A stretch of 64,000 nucleotides of DNA. It comes from Membranipora membranacea (lineage: Eukaryota; Bryozoa; Gymnolaemata; Cheilostomatida; Membraniporidae). Shown in pieces: positions 12,903-25,000 of the stretch (position 1 is the first letter of the stretch; each line of letters opens with the position of its first letter). The stretch is from NCBI GenBank assembly GCA_914767715.1, contig OU612071.1, forward strand, positions 18,906,948 to 18,970,947, written 5' to 3'. The translations under genes and the position numbers were made by a program. Under the pieces are notes generated by a model. It had not been told where the DNA came from. It was given only the letters and a program-made list of their open reading frames with translations, and searched no databases.

Positions 12903-14670
12903 TCAATTAATGGCTACAATGCACTGTTTAATCTGCCTGATCATTTTCAATGAGATTAGCTTATTGAATTTGAACAAGATTCTCACAGTGTCATTTGCCA
13001 ATTGTTTACCTTTCAATTGACATCAACATCTTAGCCAAGCATAATTGGATGTATTGTTGGTATCCAAGTTATTTACCCATGAAGTCATAATCAAGATAAG
13101 CCAGTCAGAATGTTCATTTTGTTTACACTGGCATTCATAGGCAACCTTCACAGAACTTATACAGTACCAGTAGATTTAAAAATGGACAACCCTGTGGGTA
13201 AAGACACAGATTATCATATAATGCTGGCTCAACTCTTGAAGTTGACCAAGAAGCGCGGAAAATCAATGAAACCTTTTTGCAAATACTAGAGAATAAGGGC
13301 GCCAGAGAATTTAAGGTTTTTTTGCGAGGCAATCTCATTCTTGACATAATAACTCTGTACAATGATGAGCTTTGAAGCAGAGTTTGGTGAAATAAATTGA
13401 TAAAAATATACAAATGGAATTTGGACAATTATCTAGTATTTTGCATAAAATGTTACAACTTCCCGCCCCTTACTCTTCTGACAAAGAATGATCATGATTG
13501 CAATTACACCCAAACAACCAACCATCATTATATAAATGAATATTCGTGAAATTTAAAACTCATCGCGTTCATTATCAGCAGCAAAAGACAGGAAGTTAGG
13601 TCAGCTTACAATGACTCCTGTCTCTCTGATTCCACAAGTGTGTCATGATGACTTGTTACAAGTGCAATGGAATGTGTGTGAAGGATTAACAAACAGTGTT
13701 AATTATACTTAATTGTACAATTAAAAATTTTGACAACAAGTATATCAAGGTAATTATGTAATTATGCCTGTTATTGGCTAGCCTCCCTGCTTCTGGCACT
13801 CAAGCCGACAGATTAAAATTTATTACTTTAAACGGTGTTGCCATTAGTCTAACATTTTAATACTATCTGTACTAGTGCCAACACCTACTATAGGGAACTA
13901 CCATCCAAGAGTGAGAGAGAAATATGCCAAAATTGCTTCCTGTACACCGTATAACTGAGATGGCTGAGAATTATATAGTATAACATCAAGAGCTCCTTTG
14001 TAGACAGGTAATGAATATATACCAGTTGAATATATACGATAGTTGATTTACCTTTGCCTCCCTCAGTCCACATACCATAACATTCAGAGCTAACTCCATG
14101 CTCAGAGCATCTTTGGCCAACAAATAGAAATAGCTGAAAGCCATTCACTCTCAATAATCACAAGGAGCGTAGTTTAGACTATGCCAATAATCAGTACTCA
14201 TACTACTTGATGTGACACCAAGTTTGAGTTTTTTTAGCATCAGTCAGCATATTTTCAGTAGTCAGTGGTTCTGTGGATAATATGGCCTCATTCACATATC
14301 ACTTCTCTCCACTTAGGCATATAGGACAGTTGATACAAAATAATTCCTCGCTCATCTGGGGAGCGATGTTGTACATTTTTATTAGTAGCAAAGTTCTGAT
14401 CAGAACCTGGGCCTCCCGCAATATAGATTTTGATGCTACCTTGCACAGCAATATCTATTCATTACAGCATATCCAATTGTATGATATTGACTAGAACTGT
14501 AAAGGCTTATACTATGGCTATACAATATAAATAATGAAAGTAATTTATTTAGCAGGCAGGGTTAATTACACAATAATGGTTGCTGGTTGGGTAATGATAT
14601 ATAGGTCAGTTTCTGACAATTCTAGAATTGTACAGAATTGTCAGACAATTCTTGGGTATGAAACGCAGTG
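12903..14670 (-). repeat. Right arm of large palindrome (repeat family copy 3)
   Basis: This is the inverted copy of 10328-12285. It lacks about 230 bp present in the left arm (counterpart of roughly 10598-10830), with the junction near 14393-14405. It ends outward at the same tgggtatgaaacgcag segment. The conserved minus-strand open frame at 13888-14154 mirrors 11096-11371 of the left arm but has an extra segment. A further inverted match of ~100 bp (14690-14815 against 12325-12425) lies just outside the arm. Confidence 0.85.
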
Positions 14671-14855
14671 TTGAGAAATTGTCTCCTACAAGGCTGTCCA
14701 AGAAATCATTTATCGCTGTAAGTCTCAAATGCAGTTATGGCCCTACAAGCCCCTAATTTGGCAACCCAGCCGCCTGTCTAAGCTACCTGGCAGGAATTGG
14801 TTGAAATGATTGGAATTGCAGACTATAGATGTATTATGGTTAGCCTGTCCTGTCT

Positions 14856-15206
14856 TGTTCGGTGGGGAGGGGGGAGGGAACAAAGCTTGTCAACTCTTGC
14901 ATGCTCGACTGTCGAGCAGCCAATATTAAATATTGTCTTCTCTTGCGATCGAGAACATAACTCCTTCATCATACTTATCAATTTGTATACATTCTTATAC
15001 AAATTGATTACTGTGGTAAAGGATTTATCCTCCCGATTACAAGAGAAAACAATATTTAATATACGCTGCTCGACTATACAATTTTTGATTAGTGAGATAT
15101 AGAGTTATCATCTTGATCGCAAGAGAAGACAATATTTAATATTGGCTGCGCGACACTTGAGCATGCAAGAGTTGACAAGCTTTGTTCCCTCCCCCCCCAC
15201 CAAACA
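14856..15206. mobile_element. 351-bp foldback (MITE-like) element
   Basis: Long inverted arms of nearly 100 bp (about 14861-14965 and 15103-15200) share acaaagcttgtcaactcttg, gcatgctcga and attgtcttctcttgcgatc with their complements. The outer ends read tgttcggtgggg and ccccaccaaaca. The short loop is itself partly self-complementary around caatttgtata. No open frame of note is present. The target duplication is unclear. Confidence 0.75.
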
Positions 15207-15209
15207 AAG

Positions 15210-16756
15210 TTGATTGTTTACATGTCTGTATCCCCATGTTTCATGTGTATGACAATGCGCAGGGTGGGTGCGGGAGGGGTGCTGTAGCGCCCTCCCAGGG
15301 GTTAAAGTGTAAATAAAGTTCATACAGGACTGTTTTGATGGAGAAGGAAGTATTTTCGAGTGTCAAAAAAAATTTTTTTTTATATATTTGTGTCCTGTCA
15401 AAGTTTTCACCTTACAGCTCCCGCCCTCTCAAAGGAGGGAAATTTCTGCGAATGATTGTGAAATGAAGAATTCAATATGGAACATCTCAGCCATAATGGA
15501 GGAGCACTTGTCACAAAGGGAATTTTTGTCCACAGAGACTGTTTTGCAATAAAAATAATTACTATAATGTTAGGGAAACTTGTAATTTTAACATTCAAAG
15601 GTCACTGTTTTGTGTAATTTCATAAGGACAACAACTTGATGAAGTAGTAAGAGTGGCTGGGAAGCTTAGCTACATGCATAATACAGAATATTTAGAAATA
15701 TCTTGAGCTTACAGAGCGCTATGCATACTTGGTTCTCTACATAAAAAGGGGAATCAAAATTAGTGTATAAAAAGTTTTACAGGCATCAGGCCACAATTAG
15801 GCCGCAAAATATTACCCATTAGGCCGCACTGGCAAAAAGGCCGCAGGTTGCCCACAGCTGCTGTAGATGATGTTGTCACTATTCTAACATTACACAGAAA
15901 AATATGCGAGTAAGTTTCAACGATATTTGACCTTTTTTAACAGTTATTTTGGGAGCGTTAGTAGCTGTTACTTTGAGGGTTAACATGGTTGATTTCAGAG
16001 TTCAATTTGCGCTGGCACTGAAGCTAAAGAAGTACCCATTTTTCTGTTTAAGTAGGAGCATGATTCACCAAATAAATGGTTGAATACAGAGTAATCTGTC
16101 AACAAGTGTTTTACAGGATGACTACACCTGTATGAACAGCCAGCAGAGTAATTTGAGAGTATTCATCAGCTAGATTACAATACCAAGAATTAACAATTAT
16201 CAGCATGATAGGAGACTAAATGTGCTGTGTACAGCACTCTTAGCTGGCCATCTTGCATCGGGTATGTTCATAGGCACTGGGTGGGATACATCATTTTAAC
16301 TAGCTTGCTGGCCAGCCAGTGTATGTATATGGCTATACCTGATGTTATGAATTTTTACAGTAATTATTCTATGCTCCAACCTCACCAAGAATCATTTTCA
16401 AATCGTGTCGAACTGGTTACTTTACACATTTTTTACACCATCATTTACATTATCATTTGTTTCACATGTTCAATGGGCTAGCTAGCTTGATGAGCAACAA
16501 TTCAATCAATCAAATCTTCACATGACTGCTCTATCTCATTTAGGTTTACTCTGATTTTACGCTCTCCCAGCAAATAATAAATTTTCGCTCTTAATTTACA
16601 CAGCGCTCAAATATTTTCATGTTAAGAAGACTTTACTCTTATTGTAACAGCATTGTGAGCAAAATATGGGCTTAATACAACTGAAGTTTGCACTGCTCTG
16701 ATTTCACCGACAATTTAGTTGTTTCTCACCCCATTATTTTTTCTCTGTGATGTTAA
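15210..16756. other. Intergenic stretch, nothing recognised
   Basis: It contains a run of T and A near 15367-15385 and short random open frames only. No exon, RNA gene or repeat copy was recognised. Confidence 0.5.
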
Positions 16757-18100
16757 TACGATCCATAGTAGTGCGCACACCTGCTAGGGAACTACCATCC
16801 AAGAGTGAGAGAGAAGAATGCCAAACATGCTACCTGTACACCATAAAGCTAAGATGGCTGAAAATGATATAGTATGACATCAAGAGCTCCTTTGTATACA
16901 GGTAATGAATATAGACAAGGCTTACAATGGTCTATTTACCATTGCATCTCCCTACCCCCATACAATAACATTCATAGCTAACTCCATGCTCAGAGCATCT
17001 TTTGCTAACAAATAGAAATAGCTGAAAGCCATCCACTCTCATAAATCCCAAGGGCGTAGATTGAGACAATGCCAATAATCAATACTACTTGCAAACCAGT
17101 ATCTATTGTGTTAGCATCAGCCAGACTACAGTAGTCAGTGGCTCTGTGAAGCATATGGTCTCATTCTAATAATATCACTTCTCTCAACTTAAGCATGTAG
17201 GGCGTTTAATACAAAGTATATCCTCGCTCAACTGGTGAGCTATGTTTTACTTTTTTATTAGTTGCGAAGTTGTTTGATAATTCTGCTAGCAAAGGTTAAG
17301 AGATGTGTTCTATTTATGTAGTTGCTGCCAACGTTCACAGAATGCACAAAATATAATGTAGGGTATGGTACGCCACAGTAGAGTTGCAGTGGTTTGGACA
17401 TGTTCAAAGACGAGATAGTCAGGAAGACATCAGAAAATTATGTGAGATGGAGATAGACGGCAATAGACCTAGAGGCCGCCCTAAGCAGAGATCTAGGAGT
17501 GGTACAATAAACGCGGACCTCAGATGGCTGGATCTTGATAGCAGCGATGTGGAAGACCGGAGCAGATGGAGTCTGGTTGAGCTTGGTATCAAGCAAAAAA
17601 ACCGCCACCCGTACAGGACAAAGGCGTTGAAATGTGAGAAAGGTGAGAACGGTACGCCACAGTAGAGTTGAACGTTAGTATTTTTTCGGCTCATCATACT
17701 CAATCAGAGTTTTTTGTGCAGACAAAAATTATGAGCGGACAATTCGAATGGAATGTTGATGAAACGAAAAATAATGATTTGCCCCAGTCGGGATTTGAAC
17801 TTGGGCCTCCAGCGTCATAGGTTTTGATGGTTCCTCGCAGAGCAAAAACTGTTCATTACAGCAGGTCATTTAGCTAGATAACTCATTAAATACAATGTGA
17901 AGCCAGTTATAAAATATTGTCTGGCACTGTAAAGGCTTATCCTAAAACAATACAATAGCAATAATGAATGTCATTTAATTGGAAGGCAGGGTTAACTATA
18001 CAATAATGGTTGCTGGTTGGGTAATAATATATTGGTCAAAACTGAGCAATACAAATAAAATCAGAATTATACAACAATTTTAGGCATGAAACGCAAATTC
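16757..18100 (-). mobile_element. Repeat family copy 4 (minus strand)
   Basis: This inverted copy of the ~1-kb unit at 10328-11345 runs from cacacctgctagggaactacc at the left end to ttttaggcatgaaacgca at the right. It contains a good tRNA-like 3' half (reverse complement at about 17780-17820, gggatttgaacttgggcc), suggesting that the family carries a pol III-derived part. A LINE tail inserted into it at 17387-17650. Confidence 0.75.
17387..17650 (+). mobile_element. 5'-truncated non-LTR retrotransposon tail with 20-bp TSD
   Basis: The 264-bp insert is flanked by identical 20-bp direct repeats, GGTACGCCACAGTAGAGTTG, at 17367-17386 and 17651-17670. The surrounding repeat copy continues across the site as in its relatives, so the empty site is known. 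The insert encodes the last ~85 residues of a LINE ORF2 C terminus: WFGHVQRRDSQEDIRKL, then RPRGRPKQR, then a DRSRW segment. There is no poly(A) tail. Confidence 0.85.
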
Positions 18101-18960
18101 GATAACTGGCCTGCCTTCGAGACAAAGAGGGTAGGTTATGATTTTATCATGTAAATTCATAATTTAATGCGAAACCATAGTAGACAAAGATAAGATCACT
18201 CCTCAGCTCAGCAATTCCCATGAAACATGGCATGTAGCCACGAAGGGAGACGTCAAAAGTAATATTTTTAATTACAGCGTTTTCAGAGGTGCTTGACCAT
18301 GCCAATCTCACAAGCCCTATACGTACCAAATTATCCATACATTGTCCATTGTGTAACCTAGTCTTATTCGCTGCTTGCTATATTTATCGTGTTGCTTACT
18401 GATATGGTCATACCATTGAATTTGTCTTTCTGTACATGTTCTATTAATATCCCCTGCCATTAACCACTAACCAATAACTACCTGCTGTTTTTTTTTTCAT
18501 TCTAGCCACCGGTGTAACTACTCCCTTGATCACTCTTATTAAGCCCTCAGTGAGTTGTGGTGCTCAACTTGCTTATTATCCAGTCCCTGTAATCAGCTGA
18601 CTATATGTTTTTCGTAATTCTAATGTTTATAATTAACAGTCTATACAATACTACGATAAAAGAGCATCATTCTGAAGCCCGCAAGTGATAGTGAAAAGAA
18701 GGAACACAAGGAGAATTATTCTTGCATGCACACATGCACATAGAATTGAGAGCTCTAAGCAAATATTTACCTTGTCAGTGTCACAAAGTCATAGATTGTT
18801 GCAGTCACACCTTGTGACGCCTTAATTGTTTGTCTATCGCTATTATGAGTTCGAAAGTTGAGATAAATAACTAGCACTGTCTTTGTAGCTGCATATTCAT
18901 TTATCTAACATGTACGCAATATTGGATGGCTAGTCATTGTTATAGCTCATCAAGCTAGTC
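18101..18960. promoter_or_regulatory. Upstream region of gene A, no clear core promoter
   Basis: This stretch separates the last repeat copy from the gene A start codon and must hold its 5' flank. I see no confident TATA box, initiator or upstream exon. It is included as the likely promoter region by position only. Confidence 0.3.
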
Positions 18961-19022
18961 ATGTCGCTTAAGATCCAAATCCTTCTCATTTGGTGTCTGC
19001 TGGAATCTTCAAATGGTGGGGG
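18961..19022 (+). CDS. Gene A exon 1: signal peptide
   Basis: The ATG opens MSLKIQILLIWCLLESSNG, a short basic start, hydrophobic core and small residues near the likely cleavage site. The donor GG|gtatgt leaves phase 2, which the T at the start of exon 2 completes. It is too short for an ORF scan. Confidence 0.7.
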
Positions 19023-22000
19023 GTATGTAGCTATGATCAATATGTTAAATATATATAACTTAGAAGATAGAGTTTACTCCGACATACTCAGATGCAAAAG
19101 TACAAATGCAGCTGAAACACTAATACGATCAAAAGAGTGGGATGTACAATTGGAAATTCTACATAATGTATTTATGTAATTATGTAATTTATAATTGAAT
19201 TAGTAGAGACATCGTAAAATTCTGCATGCTAAATGTGGTGAACAACTAGTTTATGTCTTTTGTTTTAGTGGTTATTTCATTGGAGGAGCCAAGTCTTTCT
19301 GGTACGAATACGTATTGAAAGATGATGTAGTGAGTTTAAGACTGCCAAACCGTACACAGATTCTTCAGTTCTATGGAAGAGATCCAAGTTCTACAGCTCA
19401 CTGGATTGAATGGAGTGCTATTAAAATAGACAAATTTGGCTTTTTATCATCTAATCTACAGTTTATATCTTTAACCTCTACGGAACTGGATCGCTTTGGA
19501 TGGTTCCCAAACCCCCCACACAATATAATAAGAGCATATAATGTGAGTATTTGAGTTGGCAACCGAGATTTCTGCTAAGGTTTTGAATGATCAGAAGTAA
19601 GGCCTACTTATGTGTATACAAATTTACACAATCTAATGCTCTGTATTGGATTTATTTTAACATTGCATTATATGGTGTATCCTTTGTTTTAAACCTATTG
19701 CGAGGTCACAATTTCAATCAACAATAATTTTAGCTTACAGTTGATCTACTTTTAGTGATACTAGAACTAGTAAACTGTCAAATCGTGAGGGTATCCGGTA
19801 ATAAACTGGTTCAGCATTTGCTCATGTTAACGGGCAGCTCTAAACTTTCATGTCAGATTATTTAACTGTAAAGGTCAGATTGGAGATTCATATCAAGTTT
19901 GGTCTTGTTAGTTTTGACCTGATAAAACGACACTGTGGACCATGAAGTAAGGGCCATTTGTCCTGCATGAAACACAACCATACACAACCTTATGACAATA
20001 TTTGATTTCAAGGTTGAATACAGGCGGAGCATGTTTGATGCCGGATGTGGATATTTATTCAAAAGAATGTATCTGAGGCTGCAAATCTCGACAAGAGTAG
20101 GAATAATCAATTCAATAATACCCAGCAAGATATCATTCGTTCATATACGTAAGCAATTATGCTAGACTGATAAGGAAAGGCAGTTTTTTTAAGTGTGTGA
20201 ATGTTGATTGTGGTTGTGAGTTTCAAAGTTATCGATGACATCACAATGCTGTCTTACATATTATAATTTACAGTGAATAATCATCATGAACATGAAGTTC
20301 GAACCATCAGCTGTCATATTATTTCTAAAAGCTATCATTCAATTTATTTTAACAATGTTGGGGCAACAATTTGACAGCATTTATATTGGTATATGCGTTG
20401 TCTGAATACAATGTCTTAGGCTTACACCTTAAAGTTTGCTAGTCAGGGGAAAAATCACTATTTCATAATAGAAAAATGGGAGGAGCCTTAAGGGCATAAC
20501 TTCAGAATGCTCGTAGTTACTGAAATGCATTTACTACATGCAGGCATAATTCATTTACGTTATAGCAGGCAAAATAACCAAGACCCTTTAGGTAAAATTG
20601 CCATTATGTTCTTATGGTTATCTTATTTGTATTGGAATTGACCCAATATTTTTGTCCTGTAAGGTGATGTTAGTCTATTTACTAAGCGATATGGCTGCTT
20701 CCCAAGACCAAAAGATACCAATACCCCTCCCCTCCATATCATCATAAAAATAACCTCTCAGCCACCCCAAGACTGCATGCAGGCTCTGCATGATATCATA
20801 TTTACACAGCTGCTGTGATCGTTGTCCCATAGTATGCAGGGGAGGCAACTGGTAATTCCACAAACATGAATTCAATATATAGAGTTGTGGCTCTATTATT
20901 GATCATTATCTAGGGTTGTGATGGTAGCGACTCTGCTCCCGCAGCTGTTTCGTGTAACTGAGATTCAAAAGCAAAAAAAAACTTTCTAGTTCAGATATTT
21001 CCACTGGCTATCTGTTTTTCACCACGCGGTGGCTCAGCAGTTGACAGTGGGATTTTTGCATTTACAAATCAAAGAGACTTTCACGCTACAGTTTATTTAT
21101 TGACCTGAAAATAAAATACTTTCCCAAGTAAGGTCAATTATCCTAACACTAGCACATTAATGATCCAGTCTTATTGCATTCCTGACCAGACAATATTTTA
21201 ATAACACAGTATTATGTCAATTTTTTTCAGCTCCAAAGCCCCCGAGAAATGTAGTCTTTATACAGGAAGAAGGATTGCTCGAATTTCATCTGGATACAAG
21301 CAGTCGGTGGAGTACAGCGAAAATTACATGCCTTGCTTTGTTTCATTCACAGTCATCCTGCGACAGTATGATAACCTGTTCACCATATGCTGGAAAGGGT
21401 GAGTGCTACCAATGTTATGAAGGAGTGGTGTCATGCTATGTCATCTCCTATCATAATGGGAAGTGATTGACAGGTAAAGTTTTAAAGGACCCATGGATAT
21501 TTGTCAACTATCAGTTATCAGTCACAACTTGGATGTTCCATACAGCGCAGTGGACAACGTAGTCGACTCAACTAAATCTATGTGCAGTAGGCTTATTTGC
21601 ATTTTCCAGTCGATCGTCCACTTTGCTTGCGAGTTCATGAAAGCATCTGTGTATATCAAACATTTAATAAACATTAGGACTAACTTCGTCTCAGTGAGGT
21701 TAAAAAAAACAGGAAGGGCCAATTTGTATGATATATTATACCTGCAATCATTACATGGATTTGTGTTTTATCAAAATTTTTGGAGCATCTAATTGATTTG
21801 TGATGATGGATATAAAGCAATTTTTGGGCCTGCAATTTAGATGATCAATTTTGCTTGGTTCGCAGCAGAAACCTTTGACGGTATGTTATCTTCGTGTCTC
21901 TATTGTCCCCTGGTAACTTTCTTGCAAGTGTGTCCCCCATTGTCAATATAGCTGAACGTGACTGAAGAAAATGCTCATTTGTGGTCAGAATTTCTACCCA

Positions 22001-25000
22001 TGGATCATTTGACAGGTGATCTGCCCTCGAATAGATTGAATAAAATAACTTGCCATGTGGATCGTATTCCTGGAGCAACGGTTACGCTGGCAATAGAATT
22101 AGAATCAGTGTTCTACATTCCAGACAATCCCGAGGAATACAAGAAAAGCAGCACTGCTGTGGGCATAGTAAAGAGAGATGGTAGGTCAAAGTTCAACTGT
22201 TGGGCATTTAAAATAATAATATGTGATGCAGCACATCAAAATCAGGACTTCTGATTGGCTCAGAAGTATGACAGTTGGATGCAAAGGTCTGTGATCAGTC
22301 TGAATCAACATCAAATAAAACTTGACCATATATTGCAGTTTCGCTATTTTCTTACTCTTTAGCTCATTGTTCACAACAGGTGATGCCAGGTTTTGATGTG
22401 TTGCATCACATATGTTGGTTGTGGTTTGGCACTGTGGACATATGGTTGGAGATGTAACTGCATTATCGGTGATCCTGGAGCAGGGGCGAATTGAGTTTAA
22501 TATTGAACCCTAGATCTGTGCAAAGCGCAACAATATTTTCGGGTCTTGGGTTGGCAATTAAACATCTTTGGTACAAAAGGACTGGGGTTGAGCTCATTTA
22601 TCTGGGGTTGAACTTTAATGAAAAAAAAACAAGAGATTTCTCCTCTTCTTTCCACCCCACAGACCCCACAACCACTATAATAAGGAGGCCTGTGCCCTCG
22701 AGGTCGTCAAGGGCCAACTAGTAATGTGTAGAAACCCCTTGCATGCGCTCACTCTCAGCAGTGTCACGTAACATAACATGTATTGTTATATTTAATTTGG
22801 ACTGACCACCATTCTCCCTGATTGCACCTTAATATGATAATAATGACGAGCACATCCACTGTGGAATTAGCTTACCTCTTAGTATTGGAGAATTGAAATT
22901 CAGAAGAGATTGTTAATTGTGATTCCATTGAAAATAGATAAAGCATGGACACTCATGGGAAAACCACTGATCCTGAAATTTGCTTTAGCAAGAATATAGG
23001 ATTATTCCCATCAAATAAAATCAAAATGCGCATTTGAAGCTATCAGTTTTGACTGACCTAGCAGAAATCTAGGTGAACACCGCATCGATTTCGGGATTAC
23101 ACTATTAGCATTAGCATGTTCAGGTGATATACATGCAATAGCATCAGACATAACCAGTGTGGATGAACACACAATAAATCAATATTGTGGGTGGGTGGTC
23201 ATAATTTAAGGAAGCATCTTCAAAATTTAAGATTGTAGGTCTAAATTTTTTGGAAAATGAGACTGGAATAAAACGTCCCTAGTCACAGTCCTTGACAACC
23301 CGAAAAAAGAAAAGAAAAACTGTATCAGATTGGACATCAGTGCAGTTTAATGCAGTATTGGGCTAACACAAAAAACTCTTACCCCTCATTACCACTTGAC
23401 CCAGTCAAGGTCTTAACTAAGTGGTGAATTTGAGCTTATTTTTAGCCTGTTATATTTCTCAACCAAAGATTTTGTCTGCCTACCTCAGATCTATTCAACC
23501 GCCAAGAATCTGGGGGGGGGGGGCAAGAAGGAAAAACCTACCATTTTTGGAAAATGTCCTTCTAATCTGATCTCAATCGCATCTAATTCTTTTGCATAAC
23601 GGAACACAGCGGGTAATTTTTTTTTGTGCGCGAGAGCTACTGTAACGCCAAAAGTATCAATTACCGATACCACTTATTGGCGAGATTTTTGAGTGGCTGA
23701 AATTATTCAGAGCATAAATTGCGCTAATTTAAAAAAAGGTATAGGCAGAAAATATTTAGGGAAAAAAGTACACTAATAAGGTTAATATATAATAGCTAAA
23801 TTTAGGGGTCGCACCAACTGCACTACCGCGCTCAGCCTCATGTAGAGCTGAAAATATAAAGGCGAAAAAGTACACTAATAAGGTAAATATATAATAGCTA
23901 AATTTAGAGGGTCGCACCAACTGCACTACCGCGCTCAGCCTCCTGTAAAGCTCAAAATATTTAGGTGAAAAAGAACACTAATACGGTAAATATATATTAG
24001 GCAAATTTAGAGGGTTGCACCAACCGCACTAATGCGCTCAGCCTTCTGAGAGGTTGAAAACATTTAGGCGAAAAAATACACTAAGGTTAATATATAATAG
24101 CCGAATTTAGAGGGTCGCACCAACCGCACTCGTGCGCTCAGCCTTCTGAGAGGTTGAAAATATGTATGCAAAGAAAATACACTAAGGTTAATATATAATA
24201 GCCAAAATGAGAGGGTCGCACCCTAACAACACAGCAAACAGTTTGAGCACTTAAACTAACTTCTTAGAAGTTGGAAATCAGATAAAATAATCAAAGATGA
24301 ATGAACATCATTTGTTTTTTTTTCGCAAAAAGGGATCTTTGAGCAATACAAGGAGATACAGCAACTGTGTTTAGCAGGATTTAAAAAAAATGCTGTCATG
24401 ATTTAAGTATCGATGACGAAAGCAACAAAATGTTTGCATGTGCACTCCATCAATGTGACAAAAAACATGTATGACGACAGAGAGTATTATACAATTACAT
24501 AGAGCCAAATCACCTGTTTCTATACAATATTAAAAGCTTGGCCATCGCATAAAAGGCAGGCAGAGCGAGACAGGAGATCACAGTCAGCCCACTGACTGTA
24601 GCGCAAACAAGTCATCTCTCTGGCTTGTGTATGAGTTGTACTATGCTCAATGTGGTGAATTTGAATAGTGAACTACGGCACGAGGGGCGGGTGCCTTGAC
24701 AATTAGCGATGTTGCGCCGATGAGTTGATGGAAAGCAAACCTCCCTGCACTGGTTTGGCTTAGAATATAAGCATGAGAGTGATGGAGCTAACATTGTTAC
24801 ACTGAAACAATGACGGGTTGGCAGCCTCCCTGGTTGCGCAACAGCGTAAACACACCAATTATGTCAAACAACCGAAACTTACAAAATGCACTGAAGGATC
24901 GATTAGATTGATTGATATGCTCATCAACACACAGGGGTGGCTTCATGCTGCTGGGGCCGGCCATGAGGAGGTTGTACTAGAGAATGCCTCGAAACAGCAC

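Noticed and set aside
23762-24231. Regularly spaced repeats that could suggest a CRISPR array
   Set aside because: The units are contiguous ~103-bp tandem repeats without unique spacers, in an animal genome.
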